The notes beneath the pieces are model-generated. The model did no database searches. It was given only the letters and a program-made list of their open reading frames with translations, and was not told the origin of the DNA. Position numbers and translations under genes: made by a program. DNA of 49,489 bases from Bacillota bacterium (GTDB lineage: Bacteria > Bacillota > Clostridia > Peptostreptococcales > Anaerovoracaceae): the NCBI GenBank assembly GCA_017416795.1, contig JAFQBD010000034.1:1-49489 (forward strand). Direction: 5' to 3'. This document shows, in pieces, positions 1 through 8,332 of the stretch. The stretch's first letter is position 1. Every line of letters begins with the position of its first letter.

Positions 1-612
1 AGCCTTTCCGAGCGCAGCGAAGTCATTTATTCTACTTTTGACGAGATGCCACAGCATCATGTAAAGGTTGCAGAGATGGTCCTTGCCAGAGCACAGAGGC
101 TTGCTGAACACGGCAAGGACGTAGTAGTCCTTCTTGACAGCATCACAAGGCTGGCGAGAGCGTATAACCTGGTGGTACCGTCTTCCGGAAAGACATTGTC
201 CGGAGGCTTTGACCCCGGCGCTTTGCATAAGCCGAAGAAGTTCTTCGGAGCAGCAAGAAAGCTGGAAGAGGGCGGCAGCATAACTATACTTGCCACTGCG
301 CTTGTGGAAACAGGCAGCAGGATGGACGACCTGATCTTTGAAGAATTCAAGGGAACAGGCAACATGGAGCTGCATCTTGACAGACGACTCAGCGAGAAGA
401 GGATATTCCCTGCTATCAACCTGAACAAGTCGGGAACTCGAAGAGAAGATCTGCTGATGGATCAGGATGAGATGGAAGCGATCTGGTATATGAGAAGGGC
501 GTTGGGCAGCCGAGATGTGCAGGACGTCACAGAAACTATACTGGACAATCTGGCTCATACGCGAGATAATAAGACATTCATAGATGTTATAAAGAAAGTG
601 AAACTGGATTAA
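1..612 (+). CDS. rho: Transcription termination factor Rho (C-terminal part, 5' end outside window)
   Basis: The reading frame is open from base 1, so the gene begins before the window; about 203 C-terminal residues are present. Rho is a hexameric RNA-dependent ATPase helicase that ends transcription of untranslated RNA. Visible are the Walker B stretch [16 protein letters not shown], the [15 protein letters not shown] stretch and the [20 protein letters not shown] block typical of the Rho ATPase core, ending in DVIKKVKLD. The stop codon overlaps the start of the DUF1385 gene (TAATG), so the two are probably translationally coupled. Identification is very secure; only the N-terminal RNA-binding part cannot be inspected. 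Confidence 0.97.
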   Translation, partial: SLSERSEVIYSTFDEMPQHHVKVAEMVLARAQRLAEHGKDVVVLLDSITRLARAYNLVVPSSGKTLSGGFDPGALHKPKKFFGAARKLEEGGSITILATALVETGSRMDDLIFEEFKGTGNMELHLDRRLSEKRIFPAINLNKSGTRREDLLMDQDEMEAIWYMRRALGSRDVQDVTETILDNLAHTRDNKTFIDVIKKVKLD

Positions 613-1580
613 TGGATCTAAAAAAGATTTTTATAAAAGATGCATGCCCGACTAAGATGGGCGGACAGGCCGTGATGGAAGGGATCATGATGAAGGGCGA
701 GAAAAAGACGGCTCTTGCCATGAGACTTCCTACAGGTGAAATAAAAATAGAGACGCAGGAGAACAAAGCGCCGAGCAAGTGGACGAAGATACCTTTGATC
801 CGCGGAGTTTTCGTGTTCGTAGCATCGCTGGTGGGCGGCACGAAGATATTGATGAGATCGGCGGAGATCCTGGAAGAGTATGATGACGAAACTTATGAAC
901 CGGGCAGATTCGAAGCATGGATCGAGAAGAAATTCGGCAGCAAGGCTGTATGGAACTTCATGCTCTATTCATCAGTCGTGATAGCGCTGGCGTTTTCGGT
1001 GGGAGTGTTCATCATTCTGCCGACAGGTGTGGTGAACTTGCTGAAGCTGGTGACTGACAGCGTTTTCTGGCTGAATTTTGCCGAGGGTGTCGTGCGTATA
1101 GCGCTGTTCGTGCTGTATGCGTGGGGAATCTCTTTTATGAAGGAGATCAAGACAGTTTTTCAGTATCATGGGGCAGAGCATAAGACTATACATTGTTATG
1201 AGAGCGGGCTTGATCTGACCGTTGAGAATTGCCGCCAGTTCCCGACTCTCCATCCGAGATGCGGGACCAGCTTCCTGATGTTCGTATTCATAATCGCATT
1301 CCTGCTGCATTTCGTACTGGGATGGCCAAATCTGTGGTTCAGGATCATTTCAAGACTGCTGCTTCTCCCTGTGATAGCGGGACTTAGCTATGAATTGTTA
1401 AAATGGGCAGGAAGAAGCGATAATATAATCGTGAAGATACTGAGTCTGCCGGGACTTTATCTGCAGAAGATCACTACGAAGGAACCGGATGACGATCAGC
1501 TGGAAGTAGCTATAGCATCGATAAATGCGGTGCTGGACGACCTAGAAAGGATAGACGATGAAGACAAGATTACTTGTTAA
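612..1580 (+). CDS. DUF1385 family membrane protein (YqhQ-like)
   Basis: 322 residues. The start overlaps the rho stop, and the N-terminus [27 protein letters not shown] contains the glycine-rich GGQAVMEG signature of DUF1385 proteins. Several hydrophobic segments follow (about residues 65-80, 115-145, 150-175, 215-240, 245-260). The central HGAEHKTIHCYE motif, with two His and a Cys, is the other family hallmark and looks like a metal or catalytic site. The biochemical function of the family is unknown. In many Firmicutes it lies between rho/rpmE and prmC, as here, and its 3' end overlaps prmC by 23 nt, suggesting co-translation. Confidence 0.9.
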   Translation: MDLKKIFIKDACPTKMGGQAVMEGIMMKGEKKTALAMRLPTGEIKIETQENKAPSKWTKIPLIRGVFVFVASLVGGTKILMRSAEILEEYDDETYEPGRFEAWIEKKFGSKAVWNFMLYSSVVIALAFSVGVFIILPTGVVNLLKLVTDSVFWLNFAEGVVRIALFVLYAWGISFMKEIKTVFQYHGAEHKTIHCYESGLDLTVENCRQFPTLHPRCGTSFLMFVFIIAFLLHFVLGWPNLWFRIISRLLLLPVIAGLSYELLKWAGRSDNIIVKILSLPGLYLQKITTKEPDDDQLEVAIASINAVLDDLERIDDEDKITC

Positions 1581-2451
1581 AGAAGGAGAATATAGATTAG
1601 CGAAGGCGTTTTGCATGGATGCCAAGATCGACGCAGAGGAGCTCTACTGCTTCCTGACCGGGATGGACAAAGTGGCGCTTTTCTTGAGAGCCAACGAAGA
1701 AGTGGATCCCGAGACTGAAAAAAAGTATTTCGAGTTGATCGCTCGCCGAGCAGAACGCATACCGCTTCAGCATATAACAGGAACGCAGGAGTTCATGGGG
1801 CATACTTTCAAAGTTTCCCCGGACGTGCTTATCCCGCGTCAGGATACAGAAACATTGGTAGAAGAAGCAGCCAGAACTATTCAGAACACACCGAAAGAGA
1901 AGCTGACTTTCATGGAAAAACTCCGTGGCGTGAAAGAATGGGAAGTTCTTGATCTTTGCTGCGGCAGCGGAGCTATAGGCATCTCTCTGGCAAAGATCTG
2001 CTCAAACATCAAAGTTACAGCTTCTGATATCAGTAGTGCGGCGATCAAGGTGGCGACAGAAAACGCAGACAATCTTCGCGCTAAGATAAAGTTCGTGGAA
2101 GGCGATATGTTCGCGCCGCATGCCGGCAAGAAATTCGACATGATCGTATCAAATCCGCCGTATATCAGAACTGCGATGATATCCATCCTGCAGGAAGAAG
2201 TGAAGACACATGAGCCTCTTGGCGCTCTTGACGGCGGCCGTGACGGGCTGGAATTCTATAAGATAATCGTAGATCAGGCGGCAGACTACCTGAAACCGGG
2301 CGGCTTCCTGATGCTCGAAATAGGACACGATCAAGGCGAAGACCTTCGCAAAATGTTAAAAGACGATGGGCGATATACTCCTGCCGAAGTAATAAAAGAT
2401 TTACCGGGCAAAGATCGTGTGGTAAAATGTAAATTAAGAAGCGATCGTTGA
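1558..2451 (+). CDS. prmC: Peptide chain release factor N5-glutamine methyltransferase
   Basis: 297 residues. PrmC methylates the Gln of the GGQ motif in release factors, using S-adenosylmethionine. An N-terminal helical domain (about 1-110) is followed by a Rossmann methyltransferase domain with the SAM loop DLCCGSGAIG at 132-141 and the catalytic NPPY at 199-202, both intact. The likely substrate, release factor 1 (prfA), is encoded 6.4 kb downstream; the two are usually adjacent but here the hyd maturase genes and others lie between. The start at 1558 lies within the DUF1385 gene, so translation is probably coupled. Confidence 0.95.
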   Translation: MKTRLLVKEGEYRLAKAFCMDAKIDAEELYCFLTGMDKVALFLRANEEVDPETEKKYFELIARRAERIPLQHITGTQEFMGHTFKVSPDVLIPRQDTETLVEEAARTIQNTPKEKLTFMEKLRGVKEWEVLDLCCGSGAIGISLAKICSNIKVTASDISSAAIKVATENADNLRAKIKFVEGDMFAPHAGKKFDMIVSNPPYIRTAMISILQEEVKTHEPLGALDGGRDGLEFYKIIVDQAADYLKPGGFLMLEIGHDQGEDLRKMLKDDGRYTPAEVIKDLPGKDRVVKCKLRSDR

Positions 2452-2586
2452 TCGCAGACATACAGGGCGGTTTCGACCGCACTTCGTACTGACCCCAAGG
2501 GTTTGACCGCGGGAAAAGGCGATGGGAATAGATTTTAAGGGAAAAGTGTACCCTCTGTTTGCCATTGCCGACAGAGGGTTATTATT
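2452..2586 (+). promoter_or_regulatory. Structured leader of hydE with hairpin over the ribosome binding site
   Basis: Seen directly: a hairpin GCGGT-TTCG-ACCGC at 2467-2480, and a second hairpin with arms ACCCTCTGT (2550-2558) and ACAGAGGGT (2571-2579). The only Shine-Dalgarno-like sequence for hydE (GAGGG, about 8 nt before the ATG at 2587) lies in the 3' arm of the second hairpin, so folding would hide it. A second GACCGC at 2505-2510 could compete for the GCGGT arm. The downstream T content is too poor for a good intrinsic terminator. I infer translational control; no known riboswitch consensus was recognised. Confidence 0.5.
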
Positions 2587-3609
2587 ATGGATAAAATAGC
2601 GATAAAATTAAATAGCGATCTGACAAAGAGCGAAATTATCCAACTGCTGGCACTTGACGACTTCACACCTGTCTACGAAGCGGCCGATCGAGTTCGTGCT
2701 GCAAGTGTTGGTGATACAGTACACCTGAGAGCAATAATCGAGTTCTCGAATATATGCAAAAGGCAGTGTATCTATTGCGGACTGAACAGGGACAATGAAG
2801 ATTTACCGCGATTCAGGATGTCTCACGAAGAGATCGTAGCAACTGCACGCGAGGCTGTGGCAGCAGGTTATCGGACCATAGTGCTGCAGTCGGGAGAAGA
2901 TCCGTGGTTCACCCCTGAAAAGCTGGGTGCTATCATAGAGGACATCAAGGCAATCAAAATCACCGACATCGGCACCAATGAGTTTGTGCACCCGGCTGTC
3001 ACGATCAGCTGCGGCGAGATGAGTGAAGAAGATTATGCATATCTCAAATCAAAAGGCGCAGACCGCTATTTGCTTAAGCACGAGACAGCAGATCCGGAAG
3101 CTTACAGCAGGCTTCACCCATGCGGAACTCTTGAAAATAGGACAAATTGCCTAAAAACGATACATAAATTAGGATATGAAACAGGAAGTGGATTCATGAT
3201 CGGTCTTCCGGGGCAAACGCTAGAAACTATAGCAGAAGACCTAATGCTGCTTAGAGATATCCCATGTCAGATGGCGGGTATCGGACCATTCATATCAAAT
3301 CCGAAGACAGCTCTCGCGGGAGAGAAAAACGGAGATCCGGAGTTGACGAGAAGAGCGGTGGCATTAGCAAGGCTGCTCCTCCCGAAAGCAAATCTTCCGG
3401 TGACGACGGCGCTGTCGATTATGACAGAGGAAGAGCATGAGCAAAACCCATTTGCTTTCGGAGCAAACGTAGTTATGAAAAAAGTAACGCCTGACCAATA
3501 CAAAGAGGCGTATGAAATATATCCGGCAGATTTCAAACCGACAGATATTGCAGGAGATAGAAAAGAACTTGAAGAAATAATAAAGAGTTACGGCAGAATG
3601 CCGTTGTAG
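2587..3609 (+). CDS. hydE: [FeFe] hydrogenase H-cluster radical SAM maturase HydE
   Basis: 340 residues, the normal length for HydE. The radical SAM motif CX3CX2C is at C57-C61-C64 (SNICKRQCIYCGLNRDN), and the GLNRDN extension is typical of HydE rather than biotin synthase. HydE works with HydG and HydF to build the diiron dithiolate part of the H-cluster. The gene is 8 nt upstream of hydG in the same orientation, so they form an operon. Translation begins at the ATG at 2587, whose ribosome binding site lies in a hairpin. The catalytic hydrogenase is not adjacent; the candidate client is encoded at 42567. Confidence 0.95.
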   Translation: MDKIAIKLNSDLTKSEIIQLLALDDFTPVYEAADRVRAASVGDTVHLRAIIEFSNICKRQCIYCGLNRDNEDLPRFRMSHEEIVATAREAVAAGYRTIVLQSGEDPWFTPEKLGAIIEDIKAIKITDIGTNEFVHPAVTISCGEMSEEDYAYLKSKGADRYLLKHETADPEAYSRLHPCGTLENRTNCLKTIHKLGYETGSGFMIGLPGQTLETIAEDLMLLRDIPCQMAGIGPFISNPKTALAGEKNGDPELTRRAVALARLLLPKANLPVTTALSIMTEEEHEQNPFAFGANVVMKKVTPDQYKEAYEIYPADFKPTDIAGDRKELEEIIKSYGRMPL

Positions 3610-3617
3610 GAGGAAAT

Positions 3618-5039
3618 ATGGCAGTATATAACAGCAAATCAACAAAAGCAGAAGAATTCATAAACCACGAGCATATCCTGGAAATATTGGCGTATGCACA
3701 GGAACACAAGGATGATCTGGAGATGATGGAAGAGATCCTCGAAAAAGGACGCAAGTACGACGGGCTTTCATACAAGGAAGCGATGACTCTTCTCGAATGT
3801 GAAGACCCTCAGATCATCGAGAAGATATTCGCGCTGGGTAAGGAAATCAAAGAACACTTTTACGGCAACAGGATAGTTATGTTCGCACCGCTTTACCTGA
3901 GCAACTACTGTGTCAACGGCTGTGTTTACTGCCCTTATCACGGTCAGAACAAGACGATCCCAAGAAAGAAGCTGACGCAGGAAGAGATCAAGCAGGAAGT
4001 TATCGCGCTGCAGGATATGGGCCACAAGAGACTGGCGCTGGAAGCAGGCGAGCATCCGAAGGAAAATCCTATCGAATACATCCTGGAAAGCATCAAGACT
4101 ATCTACAGCATCAAGCATAAGAACGGTGCAATCAGAAGAGTTAATGTCAATATCGCGGCTACTTCAGTAGAAGAATACAAGATGCTGAAGGATGCAGGGA
4201 TCGGTACATACATCCTTTTCCAGGAAACATACAACAAAGAATCATACGAAGCGCTCCATCCGACAGGACCGAAGAGCGACTACGCATACCATACAGAAGC
4301 CATGGACAGAGCTATGCAGGCGGGTATCGATGACGTCGGCTGCGGGGTACTGTTCGGACTGGAAAATTACAAATACGATTTCGTAGGTATGCTGATGCAT
4401 GCACATCATTTAGAAGAAACTTACGGCTGCGGGCCCCATACTATCAGTGTGCCGCGTATCAGACCGGCAGACGATATCGACCCTGATACTTTTGATAACG
4501 GCGTGCCTGATGACGTGTTCAAGCGTATCGTTGCCGTGCTCCGTATCGCGGTTCCGTATACCGGTATGATCATGTCTACTCGTGAAAGCGAAAAAGTTCG
4601 CCGTGAATGCCTCGAGATCGGCATCACACAGATCAGTGGAGGAAGCCGTACGAGCGTAGGCGGATATACTGAAGAAGAACGTCACGACGATACAGCTCAG
4701 TTCGACGTGGAAGACACAAGAACACTGGCGGAAGTCGTTGACTGGATGATCGACCTGGGCTATGTCCCAAGCTTCTGCACAGCATGTTATCGTGAAGGCC
4801 GTACCGGCGACAGATTCATGCATCTGCTGAAGACAGGACAGATCGCCAACATCTGTCAGCCAAACGCGCTGATGACCCTCAAGGAATTTCTGATGGACTA
4901 CGCAAGCGAAGAAACTCACAAGAAGGGTGACGAGATAATCGCTAAACGTCTGGCAATGATCCCTAATGAAAAGGTCAGAGCCATCACAGAAGAACATCTT
5001 GCAGAGATAGAAGCAGGAAACAGAGATTTCAGATTCTAA
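3618..5039 (+). CDS. hydG: [FeFe] hydrogenase H-cluster radical SAM maturase HydG (tyrosine lyase)
   Basis: 473 residues. HydG cleaves tyrosine to p-cresol and dehydroglycine, giving the CO and CN ligands of the H-cluster. The radical SAM cluster motif is C98-C102-C105 (NYCVNGCVYCPYHGQ). The auxiliary-cluster motif CX2CX22C that distinguishes HydG from ThiH is present at C387, C390 and C413. The start has a clear AGGAGG 7 nt upstream. The gene follows hydE by 8 nt but is separated from hydF by 374 nt, which is unusually loose for a maturation cassette. Confidence 0.96.
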   Translation: MAVYNSKSTKAEEFINHEHILEILAYAQEHKDDLEMMEEILEKGRKYDGLSYKEAMTLLECEDPQIIEKIFALGKEIKEHFYGNRIVMFAPLYLSNYCVNGCVYCPYHGQNKTIPRKKLTQEEIKQEVIALQDMGHKRLALEAGEHPKENPIEYILESIKTIYSIKHKNGAIRRVNVNIAATSVEEYKMLKDAGIGTYILFQETYNKESYEALHPTGPKSDYAYHTEAMDRAMQAGIDDVGCGVLFGLENYKYDFVGMLMHAHHLEETYGCGPHTISVPRIRPADDIDPDTFDNGVPDDVFKRIVAVLRIAVPYTGMIMSTRESEKVRRECLEIGITQISGGSRTSVGGYTEEERHDDTAQFDVEDTRTLAEVVDWMIDLGYVPSFCTACYREGRTGDRFMHLLKTGQIANICQPNALMTLKEFLMDYASEETHKKGDEIIAKRLAMIPNEKVRAITEEHLAEIEAGNRDFRF

Positions 5040-5413
5040 TGAAATATCAAGTCGATATGATTTTCAGTAACTCTTTCTCGAAAATGTGAGAAGTCATGAT
5101 TTACGGGAGTTTTGACCACTGTTGTTTTGATAGAAGACAAAGGAATGCTCGATGTGTTTCGCGAAATGAGATAATAATATAATAAGCGGGATTATCTCTG
5201 GAAATAATCCCGCAAAACATCTAACAATAATGATCTACGGAAGCAAAATGAGATTACGGAGCCAAAATCATATATAGGATGTTGATTACAGCACATTTAA
5301 TCCCGTGCTTCAATAAATAATTGAAATCTGCGAAACTATTATGTTTGTTGTACCTGTTGCGCGATAAATTAAAGTTGTGATAGCTGATAGTACATAGAAG
5401 AAAGGAGCTTGGC
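5040..5413. other. Gene-free interval between hydG and hydF with a perfect inverted repeat
   Basis: No convincing gene is present. A perfect 10-bp inverted repeat GCGGGATTAT / ATAATCCCGC lies at 5186-5195 and 5204-5213. On the plus strand it is followed by A-rich, not T-rich sequence; the T-rich side is on the minus strand, so as a terminator it would suit minus-strand transcripts. It may instead be a 3' end or processing hairpin for hydEG mRNA. At 5102-5170 one frame reads a 23-residue protein-like fragment (TGVLTTVVLIEDKGMLDVFR...) between stops, possibly the remains of a gene; this is weak. A smaller stem AGCAC/GTGCT lies at 5290-5309. Confidence 0.5.
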
Positions 5414-6667
5414 ATGAGTCTTAACGATACACCAAGAGCCAACAGATTACACATAGGAATATACGGTAAACGAAATGCCGGCAAGTCATCGCTTATCAAT
5501 GCGTTGACGGGTCAGGATATTGCGTTGGTGTCGCCGGAAGCGGGAACTACTACGGATCCTGTTTTCAAGGCGATGGAGCTGCACCCTATCGGACCGGTAG
5601 TATTTATCGATACGGCCGGATTTGACGACGAGGGTGAACTCGGAAAGCTCAGGGTCGAGCGTACGCAGTCTGTCATGGAAAAGACAGATGTGGCTATCGT
5701 TGTGATAGATGGTTCAACCCAAAACGACCTTGCTGCTGAAAAAGAATGGATCAACCAGCTGGCAGCGAAGGGTATCCCGGTCATTGTGGCGATCAACAAA
5801 TTAGATGTCATAAGTGACTGCGCGGAGAAGGGTGATTTAAATGCATATTGCGGCCAAGTGGCTGAGAATATCAAAGCACAGTTAGGCGACCATACGATTG
5901 TTGCAGTCAGTGCAGCTAAAGGATCAGGTCTTGATGAACTCCGACAAGCCATCGAAGAAGCCCTCCCTGAAGAATACACAGAAGACTACTTGCGTGAAAA
6001 AATACTTGGCGAGCTCATCGGTGAAGGTGACTTGGCACTTCTCGTAATGCCGCAGGATATACAGGCGCCAAAAGGCAGATTGATCCTGCCGCAGGTCCAG
6101 ACAATAAGGGAACTGCTGGACAGAAGATGCACGACAGTGGCAACTACGGCAGATGGATTTGAGAAGGCACTCGCCGTGCTTAACAAGGCGCCGGATCTGA
6201 TAATAACCGATTCTCAATGCTTCGATCAGGTATATAAGGCAAAGCCTTCGCAAAGCGCGCTCACGTCGTTCAGCGTACTATTCGCTGCGTTCAAAGGCGA
6301 CATAGAAAAGTTCGTCAGCGGTGCATCGTTAATAGACGAAATGACTGAAAACTCAAGGGTTTTGATAGCCGAAGCGTGTACTCATGTGCCGCTTAATGAA
6401 GATATAGGCAGGGTAAAGATCCCGAATTTACTGCGAAAAAAGTTTGGTCCGAATATAGAAATCACCAATATTTGCGGCAATGATTTTCCGGATATAGAAG
6501 GGCTAAAGGAATACAATCTAATAATCCATTGCGGAGCATGCATGTTCAACCGCAGACATGTGCTCAGTAGGATCGCATCAGCAGAAGCAGCAGGCGTGCC
6601 GATCACCAATTACGGGGTTGTGATGGCTAAGATGGCAGGGATCCTGGATAAGATAATACTTCCGTGA
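5414..6667 (+). CDS. hydF: [FeFe] hydrogenase H-cluster maturation GTPase HydF
   Basis: 417 residues. HydF is the scaffold on which the diiron subcluster is assembled and from which it is passed to apo-hydrogenase. The N-terminal GTPase has the P-loop GKRNAGKS at 18-25, DTAGF (G3) and NKLD (G4). The C-terminal cluster-binding motif CxH...HCxxC is intact (CTHVPL near residue 322, then HCGAC near 375). The start has AAAGGAG 7 nt upstream. It has its own 374-nt upstream interval, so it may be transcribed separately from hydEG. Confidence 0.96.
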   Translation: MSLNDTPRANRLHIGIYGKRNAGKSSLINALTGQDIALVSPEAGTTTDPVFKAMELHPIGPVVFIDTAGFDDEGELGKLRVERTQSVMEKTDVAIVVIDGSTQNDLAAEKEWINQLAAKGIPVIVAINKLDVISDCAEKGDLNAYCGQVAENIKAQLGDHTIVAVSAAKGSGLDELRQAIEEALPEEYTEDYLREKILGELIGEGDLALLVMPQDIQAPKGRLILPQVQTIRELLDRRCTTVATTADGFEKALAVLNKAPDLIITDSQCFDQVYKAKPSQSALTSFSVLFAAFKGDIEKFVSGASLIDEMTENSRVLIAEACTHVPLNEDIGRVKIPNLLRKKFGPNIEITNICGNDFPDIEGLKEYNLIIHCGACMFNRRHVLSRIASAEAAGVPITNYGVVMAKMAGILDKIILP

Positions 6668-6712
6668 ACAGTGTAAATCGGGTAAGAGGTTGGAACACAG
6701 GAGGGAACGTCG

Positions 6713-6892
6713 ATGGAAAAAAAGAGAAAAAGAATAGTAATCGGTATACTCGTATTCCTGTTCATAGGTTCGCTTGCAGCAATGTGGCAAGCAACAAAGA
6801 TAAACCTGCCGGAATCAGAGCGCTGTGACGGTGGAAATACATGCGCTATGAAATATGCAGACCGCTTAAAAGAAATGAAAGAAAATAAATAA
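6713..6892 (+). CDS. Small single-pass membrane protein, 59 residues
   Basis: ATG at 6713 is preceded by AGGAGGGA about 6 nt upstream, and the frame runs to TAA at 6890-6892. The peptide starts MEKKRKR, has one hydrophobic segment (about residues 8-25, IVIGILVFLFIGSLAAMW) and a short outer part with a CDGGNTC pair of cysteines. The positive N-terminus predicts N-in, C-out topology. It starts 46 nt after hydF in the same direction and before the rpmE promoter, so it may be the last gene of the hydF transcript. I do not recognise a family. A real gene is likely because of the excellent ribosome binding site, but no homology could be checked. Confidence 0.6.
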   Translation: MEKKRKRIVIGILVFLFIGSLAAMWQATKINLPESERCDGGNTCAMKYADRLKEMKENK

Positions 6893-6898
6893 AAAAGC

Positions 6899-6927
6899 TT
6901 GAAATTGCAATATCTCTATGATATATT
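6899..6927 (+). promoter_or_regulatory. Sigma-A-type promoter of rpmE
   Basis: TTGAAA at 6899-6904, a 17-nt spacer and TATATT at 6922-6927. This predicts a start near 6934 and a leader of about 65 nt before the rpmE ATG at 6999. Confidence 0.7.
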
Positions 6928-6998
6928 GTATGAGCTGTGATTATCGAAGCAGTAATTATGCGAGGGCGTAGGACCTGAGCAGGAAAGAGGTGAAAAGC

Positions 6999-7199
6999 AT
7001 GAAACAGGGAATCCATCCGGACTACAAGGAATGTAAAGTAACTTGCGCATGCGGAAACACATTCATGACAAAGTCAATGACTGAAGAAATCAGAACTGAC
7101 ATTTGCTCAGCGTGCCATCCGTTCTTTACAGGACAGCAGAAATTCGCTCACAGAGGCGGACGTGTTGAAAAGTTCAAGAACAAGTACAATCTCGACTAA
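6999..7199 (+). CDS. rpmE: 50S ribosomal protein L31 (zinc-binding type)
   Basis: 66 residues from the ATG at 6999, chosen over an upstream GTG at 6990 because AAAGAGGTG lies 7 nt before the ATG. The sequence [20 protein letters not shown] is typical of L31. The zinc ligands are visible as CxC (TCACG) and CxxC (CSACH), so this is the C+ form rather than the zinc-independent paralogue. In relatives rpmE usually follows rho directly; here it lies beyond hydEGF with its own promoter and terminator. Confidence 0.97.
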   Translation: MKQGIHPDYKECKVTCACGNTFMTKSMTEEIRTDICSACHPFFTGQQKFAHRGGRVEKFKNKYNLD

Positions 7200-7215
7200 T
7201 TTCAATGCAAACCAA

Positions 7216-7245
7216 AGCGAGGCTTATTGCCTCGCTCTTTTATTT
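7216..7245 (+). terminator. Intrinsic terminator of rpmE
   Basis: Stem AGCGAGGC (7216-7223) / GCCTCGCT (7229-7236), 5-nt loop, then CTTTTATTT. Perfect 8-bp GC-rich stem 16 nt after the stop codon. Confidence 0.9.
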
Positions 7246-7255
7246 GGAGTATAAT
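7227..7255 (+). promoter_or_regulatory. Promoter of the DAHP synthase gene, built into the rpmE terminator
   Basis: TTGCCT at 7227-7232 (inside the terminator loop and 3' arm), a 17-nt spacer and a perfect TATAAT at 7250-7255. Predicted start near 7262, 36 nt before the gene. Confidence 0.7.
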
Positions 7256-7297
7256 CAATTCGTTGAAAATATAGACACATCATAAGGAGAGCGACAT

Positions 7298-8332
7298 ATG
7301 GAACAACGAAGTCAATTCATAAGAAAACTGCCGATGCCGGTGGAGATAAAAGAACAGTATCCGCTGACAGAAGCTGTTAAAAGAATAAAATTAGAGCGAG
7401 ACGAAGAAATCGCGAAGATTTTCAAGGGAGAAAGCGATAAGTTCCTGCTGGTCATCGGACCATGTTCGGCTGATATCGAAGAATCCGTAATGGACTATGT
7501 TTGCCGTCTGGCCAAGATCCAGGATCAAGTCAAGGATAAGCTGATCCTCGTTCCGAGAATATATACAAACAAGCCGCGAACTACAGGGCTGGGATACAAG
7601 GGACTCATGCATCAGCCTGACCCTGAAGGCGAAGAAGATGTTCTCGAAGGCATCATCGCTATGAGAAGGCTGCATACGAAGGCAATCGAAGAAACGGGAC
7701 TCACAAGCGCAGACGAGATGCTTTATCCGGAAAACTATAAATATCTCGATGACTTGCTTTCCTACGTGGCAGTAGGTGCACGCTCCGTTGAGAACCAGCA
7801 GCATCGTCTCACAGCCAGCGGTATGAATGTGCCTGTGGGCATGAAAAATCCAACAAGCGGCGGGCTTTCTGTGATGCTAAATTCCATCATTGCAGCTCAA
7901 AGCTCACATAAATTCATATATAGAGGCTGGGAAGTAAAGTCGCAGGGAAACCCTCTGGCCCATGCAGTGCTGAGAGGTTCTGTCAACAAGCGTGGCCAGA
8001 ACATCCCGAATTATCATTATGAAGACCTGAGGCTGCTACACGAACTGTACAGCGAACAGAATCTTGAAAACATGGCAGTAGTCATAGATACCAATCATAA
8101 CAATTCCGGCAAGAAATATCTTGAGCAGATCAGGATCGCCCAGGAAGTTATGAACTCAAGAAAATACAATGACGATATCAGAAAAATGGTAAAAGGTCTG
8201 ATGATCGAGTCCTATATCGAAGACGGTGCGCAGAAGATCGGCGAACATATCTACGGCAAATCTATCACAGACCCATGCCTCGGCTGGGAAAAATCCGAGA
8301 AGTTGATCTTAGACATCGCAGAGGAGGTCTAA
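7298..8332 (+). CDS. 3-deoxy-7-phosphoheptulonate synthase (class I DAHP synthase)
   Basis: 344 residues, the usual length for the AroF/AroG/AroH class. It condenses phosphoenolpyruvate and erythrose 4-phosphate, the first step of the shikimate pathway. Recognisable blocks are LLVIGPCSAD, LVPRIYTNKPRTTGLGYKGL, GARSVENQQHR, GMKNPTSG, LRGSVNKRGQ and MVVIDTNHNNSGK-like VVIDTNHNNSGKKYLEQ, which together hold the PEP, E4P and metal sites. Which of the three E. coli paralogues it resembles, and hence its feedback inhibitor, cannot be told, so no symbol is given. The next gene follows without a gap (TAA ATG). No other aromatic biosynthesis gene is nearby. Confidence 0.93.
   Translation: MEQRSQFIRKLPMPVEIKEQYPLTEAVKRIKLERDEEIAKIFKGESDKFLLVIGPCSADIEESVMDYVCRLAKIQDQVKDKLILVPRIYTNKPRTTGLGYKGLMHQPDPEGEEDVLEGIIAMRRLHTKAIEETGLTSADEMLYPENYKYLDDLLSYVAVGARSVENQQHRLTASGMNVPVGMKNPTSGGLSVMLNSIIAAQSSHKFIYRGWEVKSQGNPLAHAVLRGSVNKRGQNIPNYHYEDLRLLHELYSEQNLENMAVVIDTNHNNSGKKYLEQIRIAQEVMNSRKYNDDIRKMVKGLMIESYIEDGAQKIGEHIYGKSITDPCLGWEKSEKLILDIAEEV

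Noticed and set aside
2549..2586. Intrinsic terminator between prmC and hydE
   Set aside because: The hairpin is good but is followed by TTATTATT and the hydE start; no strong T-run, and its 3' arm holds the ribosome binding site, so translational control fits better.
4410..4997. 195-codon minus-strand frame opposite hydG
   Set aside because: hydG is certain there; the antisense frame is open by codon bias only.
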